From positions 1 through 44,857 of the forward strand of contig JAAXHE010000346.1 of assembly GCA_012271065.1 (NCBI GenBank): 44,857 nucleotides of DNA, given 5' to 3'. Below the pieces are notes generated by a model. It saw only the letters and a list, made by a program, of their open reading frames with translations. It had not been told where the DNA came from and did not search any database. Below, piece by piece: positions 24,550 through 33,017 of this stretch. The DNA is from Candidatus Latescibacterota bacterium (lineage in GTDB: Bacteria > Latescibacterota > UBA2968 > GCA-2709665). The translations under genes were made by a program, and so were the position numbers. Position 1 is the first letter of the stretch. The number at the start of each line of letters is the position of its first letter.

Positions 24550-25530
24550 ATGTTCGAATACGAATGGATTTGCGTAACTGAAAGTGCCGCCTTTGCCGGG
24601 CGCGACGGCGCGGGCGCGCTGGTTTTCGAGGACAAAATGTGGCTGCTGGGCGGCTGGAATCCGCGCGACAAGGTCAATTTCCCGATCATCTGCAACAGCG
24701 AAGTGTGGTGTTCCGAGGACGGGAAATCCTGGATCGAGGTGAACGAGGAAGCGCCCTGGGAAGGGCGGCACACGGCCGGTTACGCCGTTCATGACGACCG
24801 GATGTGGATTGTGGGCGGAGACTGCAACCAGGGGCACTATCAGAACGACGTCTGGCGCAGTTCGGACGGCGTGGAATGGGATCTCGTCTGCGATCCGGTC
24901 CCGTGGGGGCCGAGGGTCTTGCATTATACGGCGGTCCACGACGGCAGGATCTGGGTGATGGGCGGGCAGACCATCCCCCAGTTCGCGGATGAAGAGGAGG
25001 TCTTCTACAACGACGTGTGGAATTCGACCGATGGCCGGACCTGGAACCGGGTCGTCGAAAACGCGCCGTGGGAGGAACGGGGAATGATCGGCGGGAGCGC
25101 GGTTTTTCAGGACCGGATCTGGATTCTGGGCGGCGGGACGTACGACACACCCCGGATCAACAGCAGGAAGCTCTTCGGCGACGTGTGGAGCACGGCCGAC
25201 GGCGCCAACTGGGAGTTGCATACCCGTGCGGCCCCGTGGGCGCCGCGACAGTACCACGACGTTGGGGTGTGGGACGATAAACTCTGGGTGATGGAAGGCT
25301 GCTATCACGCGGCGGCCCATCGTTCGATGGAGGAGGCGACCGGCAGCTGGAACCGGAACGACGTTTGGTACAGCCCGGACGGGGTGAACTGGTCCGAACT
25401 GCCGGATACGCCGTGGGCCCCGCGCCACGCCGCCAGTGTATTCGTCTATGACGATGCGCTCTGGATGGTCGCGGGCAACAACATGTTTCCGGATGTCTGG
25501 AAGCTGGTTCGTGCGGACGACGCGTCGTAG
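24550..25530 (+). CDS. Kelch-like/galactose-oxidase-type beta-propeller protein (326 aa)
   Basis: The protein consists of about six repeats of roughly 45-55 residues with the pattern D-x-x-W-x-x-G-G ... N-D-V-W-x-S-x-D-G-x-x-W, for example MWLLGGWNP, MWIVGGDCN, IWVMGGQT, IWILGGGT and LWVMEGCYH. That is a Kelch-type propeller. No signal peptide is visible, so it is either cytoplasmic or exported by another route. The ATG at 24550 is preferred because GGAG sits six bases before it; an upstream in-frame ATG at 24538 has no such site. It lies between a repeat-flanked LRR gene and a lyase gene on the same strand. Kelch propellers can be binding proteins or sialate-mutarotase-like enzymes, and nothing here decides between these. 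Confidence 0.85.
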   Translation: MFEYEWICVTESAAFAGRDGAGALVFEDKMWLLGGWNPRDKVNFPIICNSEVWCSEDGKSWIEVNEEAPWEGRHTAGYAVHDDRMWIVGGDCNQGHYQNDVWRSSDGVEWDLVCDPVPWGPRVLHYTAVHDGRIWVMGGQTIPQFADEEEVFYNDVWNSTDGRTWNRVVENAPWEERGMIGGSAVFQDRIWILGGGTYDTPRINSRKLFGDVWSTADGANWELHTRAAPWAPRQYHDVGVWDDKLWVMEGCYHAAAHRSMEEATGSWNRNDVWYSPDGVNWSELPDTPWAPRHAASVFVYDDALWMVAGNNMFPDVWKLVRADDAS

Positions 25531-25552
25531 TGGAGAAGGCTTCCACTTCAGA

Positions 25553-25586
25553 GAGTGTTACCCATGTATCCGAACACCTGTTACCC
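25553..25586. repeat. 33-base GGTAAC/ACATGGGT motif, copy 3 (inverted)
   Basis: GTGTTACCCATGTATCCGAA and the following CACCTGTTACCC are the reverse complement of the motif at 9429 and 9872. It lies just before the lyase gene, and the open frame upstream of that gene's true start is created by reading through it. Confidence 0.55.
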
Positions 25587-25632
25587 GTACTGCCGGCCTA
25601 TACCGAACGCAGAGAAGAAAGGACGGTGTGGA

Positions 25633-28350
25633 ATGGATGGGATCGGCCTTTTGGTTTTGGCGGTCATCTGCTTGATCGCGCTGGGCTGGGCGAGATCGGC
25701 CCTGGCGGAGCCAACCCGCCCGGTCTATCCCGTTGAGGCGTCGGAGAAACGCGTGGCCGTGTTGAAACGCGTGGTTTCCAGGGTGATGGCGATGTCCGAA
25801 GCCGAGATGGTGGCCCTGGTTCCGGACAGGACAGGCTTTCGCTTCATGGGCTGCCCGAACTGCGACGAGGGTACGCAGGAGGGGCAATTGCGATGGTCGA
25901 TATCCGATCCGCACCGGGTGAAATGTCGATTCTGCGACATGGTCTTTCCGAACGATCGGTATCCCGAGGACCGGGTGATGAAGGTGGTGAATCCCGTTGG
26001 CGTGGAGGTTGAGTATCCCTATTGGGAGGACGCGACCGGATACAGGTACCTGTTTTCGGCCAGGGGTTGGCGTGAGGCGCGATCGTATTTTTCGAGTACC
26101 GCGCAGCGGTTCGGCGAGCTGTACCAGATGACAGGCGACCGTACGTATGCACGGCGCGCGTCCCTCATACTGGATGCGTTCGCCCGGTACTACCCCGGAT
26201 TCCTCGTGAGCCGCGACTGGCCGCACCGGCCGAAAGGTTTCGCAATGGAGCCGCCGTATCCCAATGGCGGCGGAAAATGGGGGCGGTGGCGCCACGACGA
26301 GATGCCCACGAACCTGGTGTTCGCGTACGATTCGATCTACGACAGCGGAGAGCTGGAGCGGCTTTCGGAAGAGGTGGGGGCGGACGTGAAGGCGCGCATC
26401 GAGGACGATTTCTTCCGCGGCGCCATTCGACAGGACCAGTTTCACGGGATCGTTTACGGCAACGCGGGTCCCCGTATATACGAAGGGTACATTGCGATCG
26501 GACGGGTCCTGTCAGATCCCGGGCTGGTGCACGAAGGCGTAAGGCGAAGCCGGGAACTGTTCAGGCGGATGTTCTACGAAGACGGGTTCTGGATGGAGGG
26601 CAGCGTCGGTTATCATCAGATGACGATGGGTGGAATGAACAGGGTATTCCGAGCAGTACGGGGCTATAGCGATCCGCCGGGATATGTCCATCCGGAGGAC
26701 GGGACGCGGCTGGACAACCTGGACCTTGCACGGGATATCTCCGTGATCGCCCGGGCGGAGCGAATCCTGGAAATCTGCCGGTATCCCGACGGGCGGCAGA
26801 TGACGATACACGACAATTGGGCGCACTTCAGAAATCTGAATGTACCCGAACGATCGGTCTCGACGTTGCTGGCGGGGGTCGGACACGCGTGGCTGGGGCG
26901 TGGTCAGGGTGACGAACAGGCGCAGCTTCACCTCCACTTTTCGGGCGGCTACGGACACCAGCACGCGGACAATCTCAACATGGTCCTGTTTGCGAAGGGC
27001 CTGGAACTGTTGCCGGACGTTGGGTACACCCATACCCGCCACCGGGTCTGGAGTACGAGCACGCTGTGTCACAATACGGTGGTTATCGATGAGCAGCGGC
27101 AGTATTCGGGCGGCAGACAGGGGCCCTCAGACGGGCGGCTGCTGGCCTTCGAGCCTGGCTTCGGTGCGGTGAAGTGGGTGGAAGCGAGCGGGGAAAGGGC
27201 GTACCCCGGACTGGCGAAGGTCTACCGTCGCACGCTGCTGCTGGTGAACGCCGGGGAGTCGGATGTCTATGCGGTGGACCTGTTTCGCGTAACCGGGGGT
27301 TCACAGCACGACTGGGCGCTGCATGGAAGCGCGGATGCGGACGGGGACGCGGCGGTCAGCGTTCCACTTGCGCCCTACGCGGAACACATGCTGCCGGACG
27401 TGGACGTACGGTTTCCCACGGGCGAGTCGGACCGGGGCGACGCCGAAGGACGGAATATCGCGTATGCGTATTTTCAAAACGTCTCTCGCGGCGCGGCTTC
27501 GGACGATTTGGCGATCACGTTCAGCATCGACGATTCACCCGTGGCGGTGCGGACGCATATTCCCGGTCAGGCGGGCGCCGAGGTGTTTGCGGGGGATGCC
27601 ATATCGTTTCGCAGGGCGGAGGAGAACGATGCGCTGCTGGACCGGTTTCGAATGCCCATCCTTCTGTTGCGCAGGAAGGGACCGGCGCCCCTTTCAAGTC
27701 TGTTCGCCGCGGTACACGAACCGTTCGAAGGAAAGCCATTTGTGGACGACGTACGTCTCGACATGCTGGATGGAGATGCTGTGGGGATCACGGTGAGTCA
27801 TCACGGTGTTGCAGACCATATCGTGTATCGGGGAGGATCGGGAGACAACGCCGTATCTGCAGGAGACCTGTTGCTGCATGGCGAAGTCGGATTCGTGAGG
27901 GTGCGGAACGGACGGCCCGAAATGATGGGGCTGTGGGGCGGAACGTCTCTGAAGTGGAAACAGATCGAACTCACAGGCAGCGTCGCGTATGAGGGGGAAG
28001 TGACCGGTACGACAAGGAAGGATGCCGGCGCGGCATACGACGGGCTGGCCGTTACTGGCCAGTTACCTGCCGGCGAGTCATTGAACGGGGCGACCGCGAT
28101 CGTGACCTTCGGCGACGGATCGACCCGGGGATGCCGGGTGCGGGCGGTATCGCGCGAAGGAGAGGAGACGCACGTGCTGCTGGATGGCGACCCCGGATTC
28201 GACGTCGATAGCGAAGGCATGCGCCACCTGTTCTTCCCCCACCGGGAGATCCCGGGAACCGTACGTTACCGCCTCCGCACATCGGCCTTCGCGCAAACGG
28301 CCGACCGCTCGCTCACGTCAATTGGCGAAGCGGAGTTTTTGGGGTTTTGA
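25633..28350 (+). CDS. Heparinase II/III-like polysaccharide lyase (905 aa)
   Basis: This is a secreted or periplasmic lyase-type protein acting on acidic polysaccharides such as heparin-like glycans, alginate or ulvan-type polymers. The ATG at 25633 is chosen because it gives a signal peptide (GIGLLVLAVICLIALGWARSALA) and has AAGGA about nine bases upstream; an in-frame start at 25555 would run through a repeat. A four-cysteine CPNC...CRFC pair at about residues 50-80 suggests a small zinc-binding knot. An alpha/alpha-toroid follows with FHGIVYGNAGPRIYEGY and FWMEGSVGYHQM. The heparinase II/III C-terminal beta-sandwich begins at GYGHQHADNLNMV, where His442, His444 and Asp446 match the family signature, and continues with PDVGYTHTRHRVW and LCHNTVVIDE. 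The exact polysaccharide is unknown; no sulfatase is adjacent. Confidence 0.9.
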   Translation: MDGIGLLVLAVICLIALGWARSALAEPTRPVYPVEASEKRVAVLKRVVSRVMAMSEAEMVALVPDRTGFRFMGCPNCDEGTQEGQLRWSISDPHRVKCRFCDMVFPNDRYPEDRVMKVVNPVGVEVEYPYWEDATGYRYLFSARGWREARSYFSSTAQRFGELYQMTGDRTYARRASLILDAFARYYPGFLVSRDWPHRPKGFAMEPPYPNGGGKWGRWRHDEMPTNLVFAYDSIYDSGELERLSEEVGADVKARIEDDFFRGAIRQDQFHGIVYGNAGPRIYEGYIAIGRVLSDPGLVHEGVRRSRELFRRMFYEDGFWMEGSVGYHQMTMGGMNRVFRAVRGYSDPPGYVHPEDGTRLDNLDLARDISVIARAERILEICRYPDGRQMTIHDNWAHFRNLNVPERSVSTLLAGVGHAWLGRGQGDEQAQLHLHFSGGYGHQHADNLNMVLFAKGLELLPDVGYTHTRHRVWSTSTLCHNTVVIDEQRQYSGGRQGPSDGRLLAFEPGFGAVKWVEASGERAYPGLAKVYRRTLLLVNAGESDVYAVDLFRVTGGSQHDWALHGSADADGDAAVSVPLAPYAEHMLPDVDVRFPTGESDRGDAEGRNIAYAYFQNVSRGAASDDLAITFSIDDSPVAVRTHIPGQAGAEVFAGDAISFRRAEENDALLDRFRMPILLLRRKGPAPLSSLFAAVHEPFEGKPFVDDVRLDMLDGDAVGITVSHHGVADHIVYRGGSGDNAVSAGDLLLHGEVGFVRVRNGRPEMMGLWGGTSLKWKQIELTGSVAYEGEVTGTTRKDAGAAYDGLAVTGQLPAGESLNGATAIVTFGDGSTRGCRVRAVSREGEETHVLLDGDPGFDVDSEGMRHLFFPHREIPGTVRYRLRTSAFAQTADRSLTSIGEAEFLGF

Positions 28351-28469
28351 ACTGAAAAATATGACCGAAAAAACGCTACCAGGATCTGAGCGCCTGCCTG
28401 AACGATCGTTGACGGAGAGGTGACCGGTACGGCGGACAGGTAAGCGCCAGTTTGATCGACGCCCAATTA

Positions 28470-28563
28470 CTCCCCCCTTGAGGGGGAGTCGCAGAAGCCG
28501 AGCCGTCCCCCTGAGCCTGTCGAAGGGTTGTCGAAGGGCCGGCGACGGCTGATGCGGTGGGGG
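28470..28563. repeat. Interspersed repeat with CCCCCTTGAGGGGG hairpin, copy 2
   Basis: The same start (CTCCCCCCTTGAGGGGGAGT), middle (CGCAGAAGCCGAGCC) and end (GGCTGATGCGGTGGGGGG) as the copy at 6263-6348. A small duplication, GTCGAAGGGTTGTCGAAGGG, makes this copy slightly longer. Confidence 0.72.
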
Positions 28564-28689
28564 GAAAGTCATTCCGCTAAAAACCCTCACCAACTCATCA
28601 ATACTCTATTCAGATAGCAGTCGGTAGCACTGACGTAAGAAAAGCAGATCTTGCAGCCAGGTTCTCCCTGTCCAAGAGTACAGGTCTCA

Positions 28690-28725
28690 AACAGGCCCTC
28701 CGTTCGATGCGGAGGGCCTGTTGTT
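28690..28725 (+). terminator. Strong hairpin, probable intrinsic terminator
   Basis: AACAGGCCCTCCG (28690-28702) and CGGAGGGCCTGTT (28710-28722) form a perfect 13-base-pair stem with a seven-base loop, followed by the short T-rich stretch GTTTGG. The weak T-run makes termination less certain. It lies 340 bases after the lyase gene and 74 before the SDR gene. Confidence 0.55.
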
Positions 28726-28798
28726 TGGCTAGATTTCAGCCACGTCAAGAGAAAGCGGTCCAAAACGGAAGGCGCATCAGTTACAAAGGAGGTCGATT

Positions 28799-29500
28799 AT
28801 GTCAATACGAACTGCACTCATCACAGGCGCATCCCGCGGTCTGGGACTCGCGCTCGCGCGAGAACTCGCAGGGCAAGGATGGCGATTGGTCATTGACGCG
28901 AGGGATCCGACGGCACTTGAGGGCGTGCGCAAGGAACTGGCAAAGTGGACAGACGTCATTGCCATTCCCGGAGACGTGACCGAGTCCGAACATCGCCTGA
29001 AGCTTTCCCGGGCCGCGCGTGAAGCCGGCGGACTGAACGCCGTGATCAACAATGCCGGCATGCTCGGGCCGAGTCCACAGCCCGAATTGCTCGATTATCC
29101 ACTCGATATCCTGGAAGACGTGTATCGCGCCAATGCAATTGCGCCTCTGGGCGTGCTGCAGGCGGTTCGACATGCGTTGAAGCCCGGCGCACGTATAATC
29201 AACGTGACGAGCGACGCAGCGCGCGAGGCGTACGAAGGGTGGGGCGGATACGGTTCTTCAAAGGCGGCGCTTGAACAGATTTCGAACGTACTTGCCGCGG
29301 AACGCCCGGACTTGCGCGTCTACCGGGTGGACCCGGGCGATATGCGGACACGGATGCATCAGGAGGCATTTCCCGGTGAGGATATCAGCGATCGTCCCCT
29401 GCCGGAATCGAGCGTAGCCGGATTCATCGAACTGCTGGACGGTCCGTACGAAAGCGGGCGTTACGAAGCGCGTGAGTCATTCAACGCAGCCTCGAGTTGA
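28799..29500 (+). CDS. Short-chain dehydrogenase/reductase, SDR family (233 aa)
   Basis: This is a cytoplasmic NAD(P)-dependent classical SDR. The cofactor loop TGASRGLG is at residues 9-16, the structural NNAG at 84-87, the catalytic serine is Ser138 (INVTSD), and the catalytic pair is Tyr151-x-x-x-Lys155 (YGSSK). The length is slightly below the usual 250. An excellent ribosome-binding site, AAAGGAGG at 28786-28793, supports the ATG at 28799. It stands alone after a terminator-like hairpin and before a hairpin repeat. The substrate cannot be inferred. Confidence 0.93.
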   Translation: MSIRTALITGASRGLGLALARELAGQGWRLVIDARDPTALEGVRKELAKWTDVIAIPGDVTESEHRLKLSRAAREAGGLNAVINNAGMLGPSPQPELLDYPLDILEDVYRANAIAPLGVLQAVRHALKPGARIINVTSDAAREAYEGWGGYGSSKAALEQISNVLAAERPDLRVYRVDPGDMRTRMHQEAFPGEDISDRPLPESSVAGFIELLDGPYESGRYEARESFNAASS

Positions 29501-29822
29501 CCTCAATTCGAAGAAGGACAACAGTCAAATTGGCCACAAAAAGCTTGAATGCGGGTAGAGGGCAGAGGGGAGACGGTAGAAGAAACCCTTGCCCGATACT
29601 TTTATTCCTTCTTGCCTCCGGCAGGAGAAGAGACTCCACAAGGCAGGATATCTCTCCCGTCTACCCGCTTCCGAGGGGATGGGAGGAGAGGTCCCGAACA
29701 TGTCCAGCGACCTGGTTTATCCTGGTAATCCGAAGTTTAATCGCCTTTATCAAGTTGCATATATTCCATTTAGCGTCCACCAAGACACACGAATCCTGGT
29801 TGATGGGTGAAGGGGGTTCTTC
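29501..29822. other. Intergenic region with hairpin repeat copy D
   Basis: It contains the repeat at 29550-29670 and then about 150 bases without a recognisable feature. A 36-codon open frame from the ATG at 29700 (MSSDLVYPGNPKFNRLYQVA) has no good ribosome-binding site and no family I know; I do not call it a gene. Confidence 0.45.
29550..29670. repeat. Purine/pyrimidine-armed hairpin repeat, copy D
   Basis: The left arm GCGGGTAGAGGGCAGAGGGG, a core with TGCCTCCGGCA (29613-29623) and the right arm ATCTCTCCCGTCTACCCGCT make this the tidiest copy: its outermost bases GCGGGTAGA and TCTACCCGC are exact complements. Confidence 0.75.
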
Positions 29823-30929
29823 ATGTCTGAATCAATGCCGAATACGGTTCTACCCGTTACCATGGTGAATTCAAAGCTCGACTCTCTGGCCTTTGAGCTT
29901 CCGGCACACCTGGAGGCAGGCGAACCACCTGAAGCGCGCGGCCTCGGGCGGGATGCCGTTCGCCTGATGGTGTCGCGGCGAAGCGATGACTCAATCGAAC
30001 ACATTGCGTTTCGCGAACTTCCCGATGTGTTGCGTCCAGGCGACGTGGTGGTAATCAATACGAGCGGCACGCGCAAGGCGTCCCTGCCGATCTTGCAGTC
30101 TGATGATTCCGGACTCAGACTGCATTTGTCAACGCAATTGCCGGCCGAGATGTGGGCGGTTGAAATGCGTGCATCCGACGGCACACGGCCCTTCCTTGAC
30201 GCCCGTGCGGGCGAGGTGTACGCGTTGCCCGGTGGCGGGGAAGTGCACCTGCACGCGCCATACAGGCCTGAACTACGGGACGATCCTGAAGCCGACGTGC
30301 GTTTATGGATCGCGACGTTGAAATTACCCTTTGACGTCGATTCATATCTGGATGTTTACGGTATGCCGGTTCGGTACGGTTATGCGCGGGACAATTGGCC
30401 TATTGAGCTTTACCAGAACGTCTACGCGACGGAGACGGGCAGCGCGGAAATGCCGTCGGCCGGCCGCGCGTTTACGCCCCGGGTCATCACCGACCTGGTG
30501 GCGAAGGGCGTTCAAATTGCGCCACTCGTCCTGCATACCGGGGTCGCGAGTCTGGAGTCCGATGAACCGCCCTATGAGGAGTTTTACCGCGTTCCGGTCG
30601 AAACCGCGCAGGTGATTGACAACGCCCGAAAGAGCGGCGGGCGGATCATCGCCGTAGGCACCACGGTAGTCCGGGCGATCGAAACCGTTGCCGGCAAGAC
30701 CGGACGCGTCTCTCCAGGTGAGGGATGGACAACACTGGTGATTTCACCGGAACGACCCATGCGAGTCGTAAACGGCTTGCTGACCGGAATGCACGAACCG
30801 AGCGCCACGCATCTGTCCATGCTGCAGGCATTGGCGGGGCTGGATCATCTGAAACTGACTTATGAGGCGGCGCTTGCCGAAGGTTATCTGTGGCACGAAT
30901 TCGGCGATCTGCATTTGATTTTGCCCTGA
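29823..30929 (+). CDS. S-adenosylmethionine:tRNA ribosyltransferase-isomerase (QueA)-like protein (368 aa)
   Basis: QueA transfers and isomerises the ribosyl part of S-adenosylmethionine onto 7-aminomethyl-7-deazaguanine in tRNA, making epoxyqueuosine. Recognisable family segments are ELPDVLRPGDVVVINTSGTRKASLP (about residues 62-86, where typical members read NDTRVIPARL), LVLHTGVASLESDEPP, EEFYRVPVETAQVIDNARKSGGRIIAVGTTVVRAIETV and the C-terminal GYLWHEFGDLHLIL. The N-terminal 30 residues and the NTSGTRK segment are divergent, and the protein is some 20-25 residues longer than normal. No other queuosine gene (tgt, queG) is in the window. It may be a true QueA or a diverged paralogue with another substrate. 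GGGGG upstream supports the ATG at 29823. Confidence 0.82.
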   Translation: MSESMPNTVLPVTMVNSKLDSLAFELPAHLEAGEPPEARGLGRDAVRLMVSRRSDDSIEHIAFRELPDVLRPGDVVVINTSGTRKASLPILQSDDSGLRLHLSTQLPAEMWAVEMRASDGTRPFLDARAGEVYALPGGGEVHLHAPYRPELRDDPEADVRLWIATLKLPFDVDSYLDVYGMPVRYGYARDNWPIELYQNVYATETGSAEMPSAGRAFTPRVITDLVAKGVQIAPLVLHTGVASLESDEPPYEEFYRVPVETAQVIDNARKSGGRIIAVGTTVVRAIETVAGKTGRVSPGEGWTTLVISPERPMRVVNGLLTGMHEPSATHLSMLQALAGLDHLKLTYEAALAEGYLWHEFGDLHLILP

Positions 30930-30990
30930 CCAGGAGATATATTGGCAAGGCCGGTTGACGGCAAAAAAACTAATGCTATCGAGAGACATC

Positions 30991-32151
30991 ATGCCGACTT
31001 CGATCGACCAACTCGGACAGCGCAATCGCGAACTTTCCGTTCTGAACGATATTGCCCACGCACTGAACCAGTCTGTTGATCTGGATCAGGCCCTGGAAGC
31101 AACACTTCGCAAGGTTGCCGCGTTGCTCGACCTGAGTACAAGCTGGATCTGGCTCATGAACGAGGAGACCGGCGAACCGTACCTGGCTGCCGCACTAAAC
31201 CTGCCGCCCGCGTTGCAGGACAATCCGGAAAAGATGGGCGGATGGTGCTATTGCCTGGATACATATCGGAAGGGAGATCTGAAGGGGGCCGCAAACGTGA
31301 ACGTCGTGGCCTGCAGCAGGCTGAAGGGGCTTGTTGAAGGGACGGGAGGCTTGCGGTATCACGCGAGCATTCCGCTGTACGCGAAGGCGAAAAGAGTGGG
31401 TGTGTTGAACGTGGCGAGCGTCGAGTGGCGCGAACTCTCGTCCGAGGACTTGCGCCTGCTCAATACCGTGGGCGATCTGACAAGCATCGCGATCGAACGG
31501 GCGCGGTTGTATGAGCAGAGCGTCGAAACCGGCGTCGCGAACGAGCGACTCCGACTCGCTCGGGAAGTCCACGATACCCTCGGTCAGAATCTGGCCGCGA
31601 TTCTCATGCGGCTGGAAACGCTGGATGCGCTGCTTGACGACGATACGGATCGCGAAGAGCTGTCCGGGGTCTTGCGCGGCGCAATGACACTGGCCCGCAA
31701 CAATCTCGAGGATGCCCGCCGTGCGGTACTGGACCTCCGGGCGGCGCCGCTCGAGAATCGCTCGCTGCAAGGGGCATTGGAAGATTTGGGGAAGGAGATC
31801 GGATCCAGGGCAGGCGTGGACGTCCGCGTGGAGTGTGTTGGCGGACACCCGACGAACGCCAGGGTCGAATCCGGCTTGTATCGCATGGCGCAGGAGGCGA
31901 TGAACAACGTCGCGGAACATGCCGGCGCAACCGGAGCGCGCCTCAAACTGACGTCGACGCCCGATCACGTGGCGCTTGTCGTTGAAGACAACGGCACTGG
32001 ATTTGAAGTCGAAGGCGATCTGGAGGGTCGGCACGGTCTGATCGGAATGAGAGAACGGGCGCACTTATTGGGGGGATCGCTGGTAATTGACAGTGCGCCC
32101 GGGCGCGGTACCCGACTGGAAATTCGCATTCCTGCGCAGGAGACGAAATGA
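30991..32151 (+). CDS. GAF-domain sensor histidine kinase, NarL/LuxR-partner type (386 aa)
   Basis: This is a cytoplasmic sensor kinase. A GAF domain covers about residues 20-175 and contains an unusual cysteine set: Cys86-x-Cys88 (GGWCYCLDTY) and Cys108 (VVACSRL), which could bind a metal or iron-sulfur cluster. The HisKA_3 dimerisation domain follows with the phosphorylated His194 (LAREVHDTLGQNLAAIL). The HATPase domain has EAMNNVAEHAGA, VEDNGTGF and GLIGMRERA. No membrane segment is present. Starts at a TTG (30955) or ATG (30973) are possible; the ATG at 30991 has a GAGAG before it. It overlaps the response-regulator gene by four bases (ATGA), so the two are translationally coupled. The signal is unknown; redox or oxygen sensing is a guess from the cysteines. 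Confidence 0.92.
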   Translation: MPTSIDQLGQRNRELSVLNDIAHALNQSVDLDQALEATLRKVAALLDLSTSWIWLMNEETGEPYLAAALNLPPALQDNPEKMGGWCYCLDTYRKGDLKGAANVNVVACSRLKGLVEGTGGLRYHASIPLYAKAKRVGVLNVASVEWRELSSEDLRLLNTVGDLTSIAIERARLYEQSVETGVANERLRLAREVHDTLGQNLAAILMRLETLDALLDDDTDREELSGVLRGAMTLARNNLEDARRAVLDLRAAPLENRSLQGALEDLGKEIGSRAGVDVRVECVGGHPTNARVESGLYRMAQEAMNNVAEHAGATGARLKLTSTPDHVALVVEDNGTGFEVEGDLEGRHGLIGMRERAHLLGGSLVIDSAPGRGTRLEIRIPAQETK

Positions 32152-32768
32152 GCGCGCCGATTCGCATTCTGATCGTAGACGACCACCCCGTTGTGCGCGA
32201 CGGTCTGGCCGCGATGTTGAATACGCAGTCCGATTTCGAGGTGGCGGGAGAAGCCGGCGACGGCGAGGAGGCGGTGCGGAAGGTGGCCGATGGCGACCCT
32301 GACGTGCTGCTGCTGGACTTGGAGATGCCCGGAGTGGATGGCATCGAGACCCTTCAGCGGTTGAAGCAAATGAACGTCCGGGCGAAGACGATTGTGTTCA
32401 CCGTCTTTGACACGGACGACCGCATTGTTTCCGCCATGCGCGCAGGGGCGATGGGGTATTTGCTCAAGGGCGCGCCGAGAGAAGACGTGTTTCGCGCGGT
32501 GCGTGTCGTCAATGAAGGCGGGTCATTGCTGGAACCGGCGGTTGCATCCAGGTTTCTGGACAGCATCAACGATCCGGATGCGTTGACAGCGCGGCAGAAG
32601 GAAGTGCTGAATCTGATCGCAACAGGCCTGCTGAACAAGGAAATCGCCGACCGGCTCTACATCTCCGAACGCACGGTCAAGTTCCACGTCAGCGAAATCC
32701 TCGCCAAACTCGGCGCGGGAAACCGCACCGAAGCCGTCGCAATCGCGACGGAGAAGGGGTTGATATAA
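32148..32768 (+). CDS. Two-component response regulator, NarL/FixJ family (206 aa)
   Basis: This DNA-binding response regulator is paired with the kinase just upstream. The receiver domain has the acidic pocket Asp11-Asp12, the phosphorylation site Asp57 (LLLDLEMPG), Thr85 and Lys107. The LuxR-type helix-turn-helix spans about residues 140-205 (LTARQKEVLNLIATGLLNKE, then RTVKFHVSEILAKLG). The start codon lies within the end of the kinase gene. Regulated genes are not evident; the next gene is on the opposite strand. Confidence 0.96.
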   Translation: MSAPIRILIVDDHPVVRDGLAAMLNTQSDFEVAGEAGDGEEAVRKVADGDPDVLLLDLEMPGVDGIETLQRLKQMNVRAKTIVFTVFDTDDRIVSAMRAGAMGYLLKGAPREDVFRAVRVVNEGGSLLEPAVASRFLDSINDPDALTARQKEVLNLIATGLLNKEIADRLYISERTVKFHVSEILAKLGAGNRTEAVAIATEKGLI

Positions 32769-32828
32769 GCAGTCGGCAGTCACAGTACACGCAATGCAGG
32801 CAAGCTCAGCACGCGTGCTCATGTGACA

Positions 32829-32862
32829 GGCTCGGCTTCTGCGACTCCCCCTCAAGGGGGGA
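32829..32862. repeat. Interspersed repeat with CCCCCTTGAGGGGG hairpin, partial inverted copy 3
   Basis: GGCTCGGCTTCTGCGACTCC followed by CCCTCAAGGGGGGA is the reverse complement of the first third of the elements at 6263 and 28470. The remainder is missing. About 100 bases further on, ATCCTGCTCATCCTGTCCAT is a low-complexity phrase typical of intergenic repeats. Confidence 0.65.
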
Positions 32863-33017
32863 TCGGGAGGTGAATGCGCTTTATCGAATTCCGCGAACTG
32901 CCAGTTCGCGGTACGGCCAGTCGGCCGTGTCACTGAAGCATCTGGCATTCCTTTTGGAGTCTTTATCCTGCTCATCCTGTCCATCTCTGTAAACCGTCGC
33001 CATTTGAACTCGACTTG

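Larger units (their letters stand above)
28351..28798. other. Intergenic region with repeat and terminator-like hairpin
   Basis: These 448 bases hold no credible CDS. They contain the second full CCCCCTTGAGGGGG element (28470-28563) and a 13-base-pair hairpin (28690-28722). The short sequence between them (28570-28690) shows no tRNA or known RNA fold that I can recognise. Confidence 0.5.

Noticed and set aside
25555..25632. Upstream extension of the heparinase-like gene (26 codons)
   Set aside because: It is encoded by the 33-base repeat, lacks a ribosome-binding site, and would bury the signal peptide.
28620..28725. Possible tRNA or small RNA before the SDR gene
   Set aside because: A GGTTC-like segment and a strong hairpin are present, but no cloverleaf or anticodon arm can be drawn.
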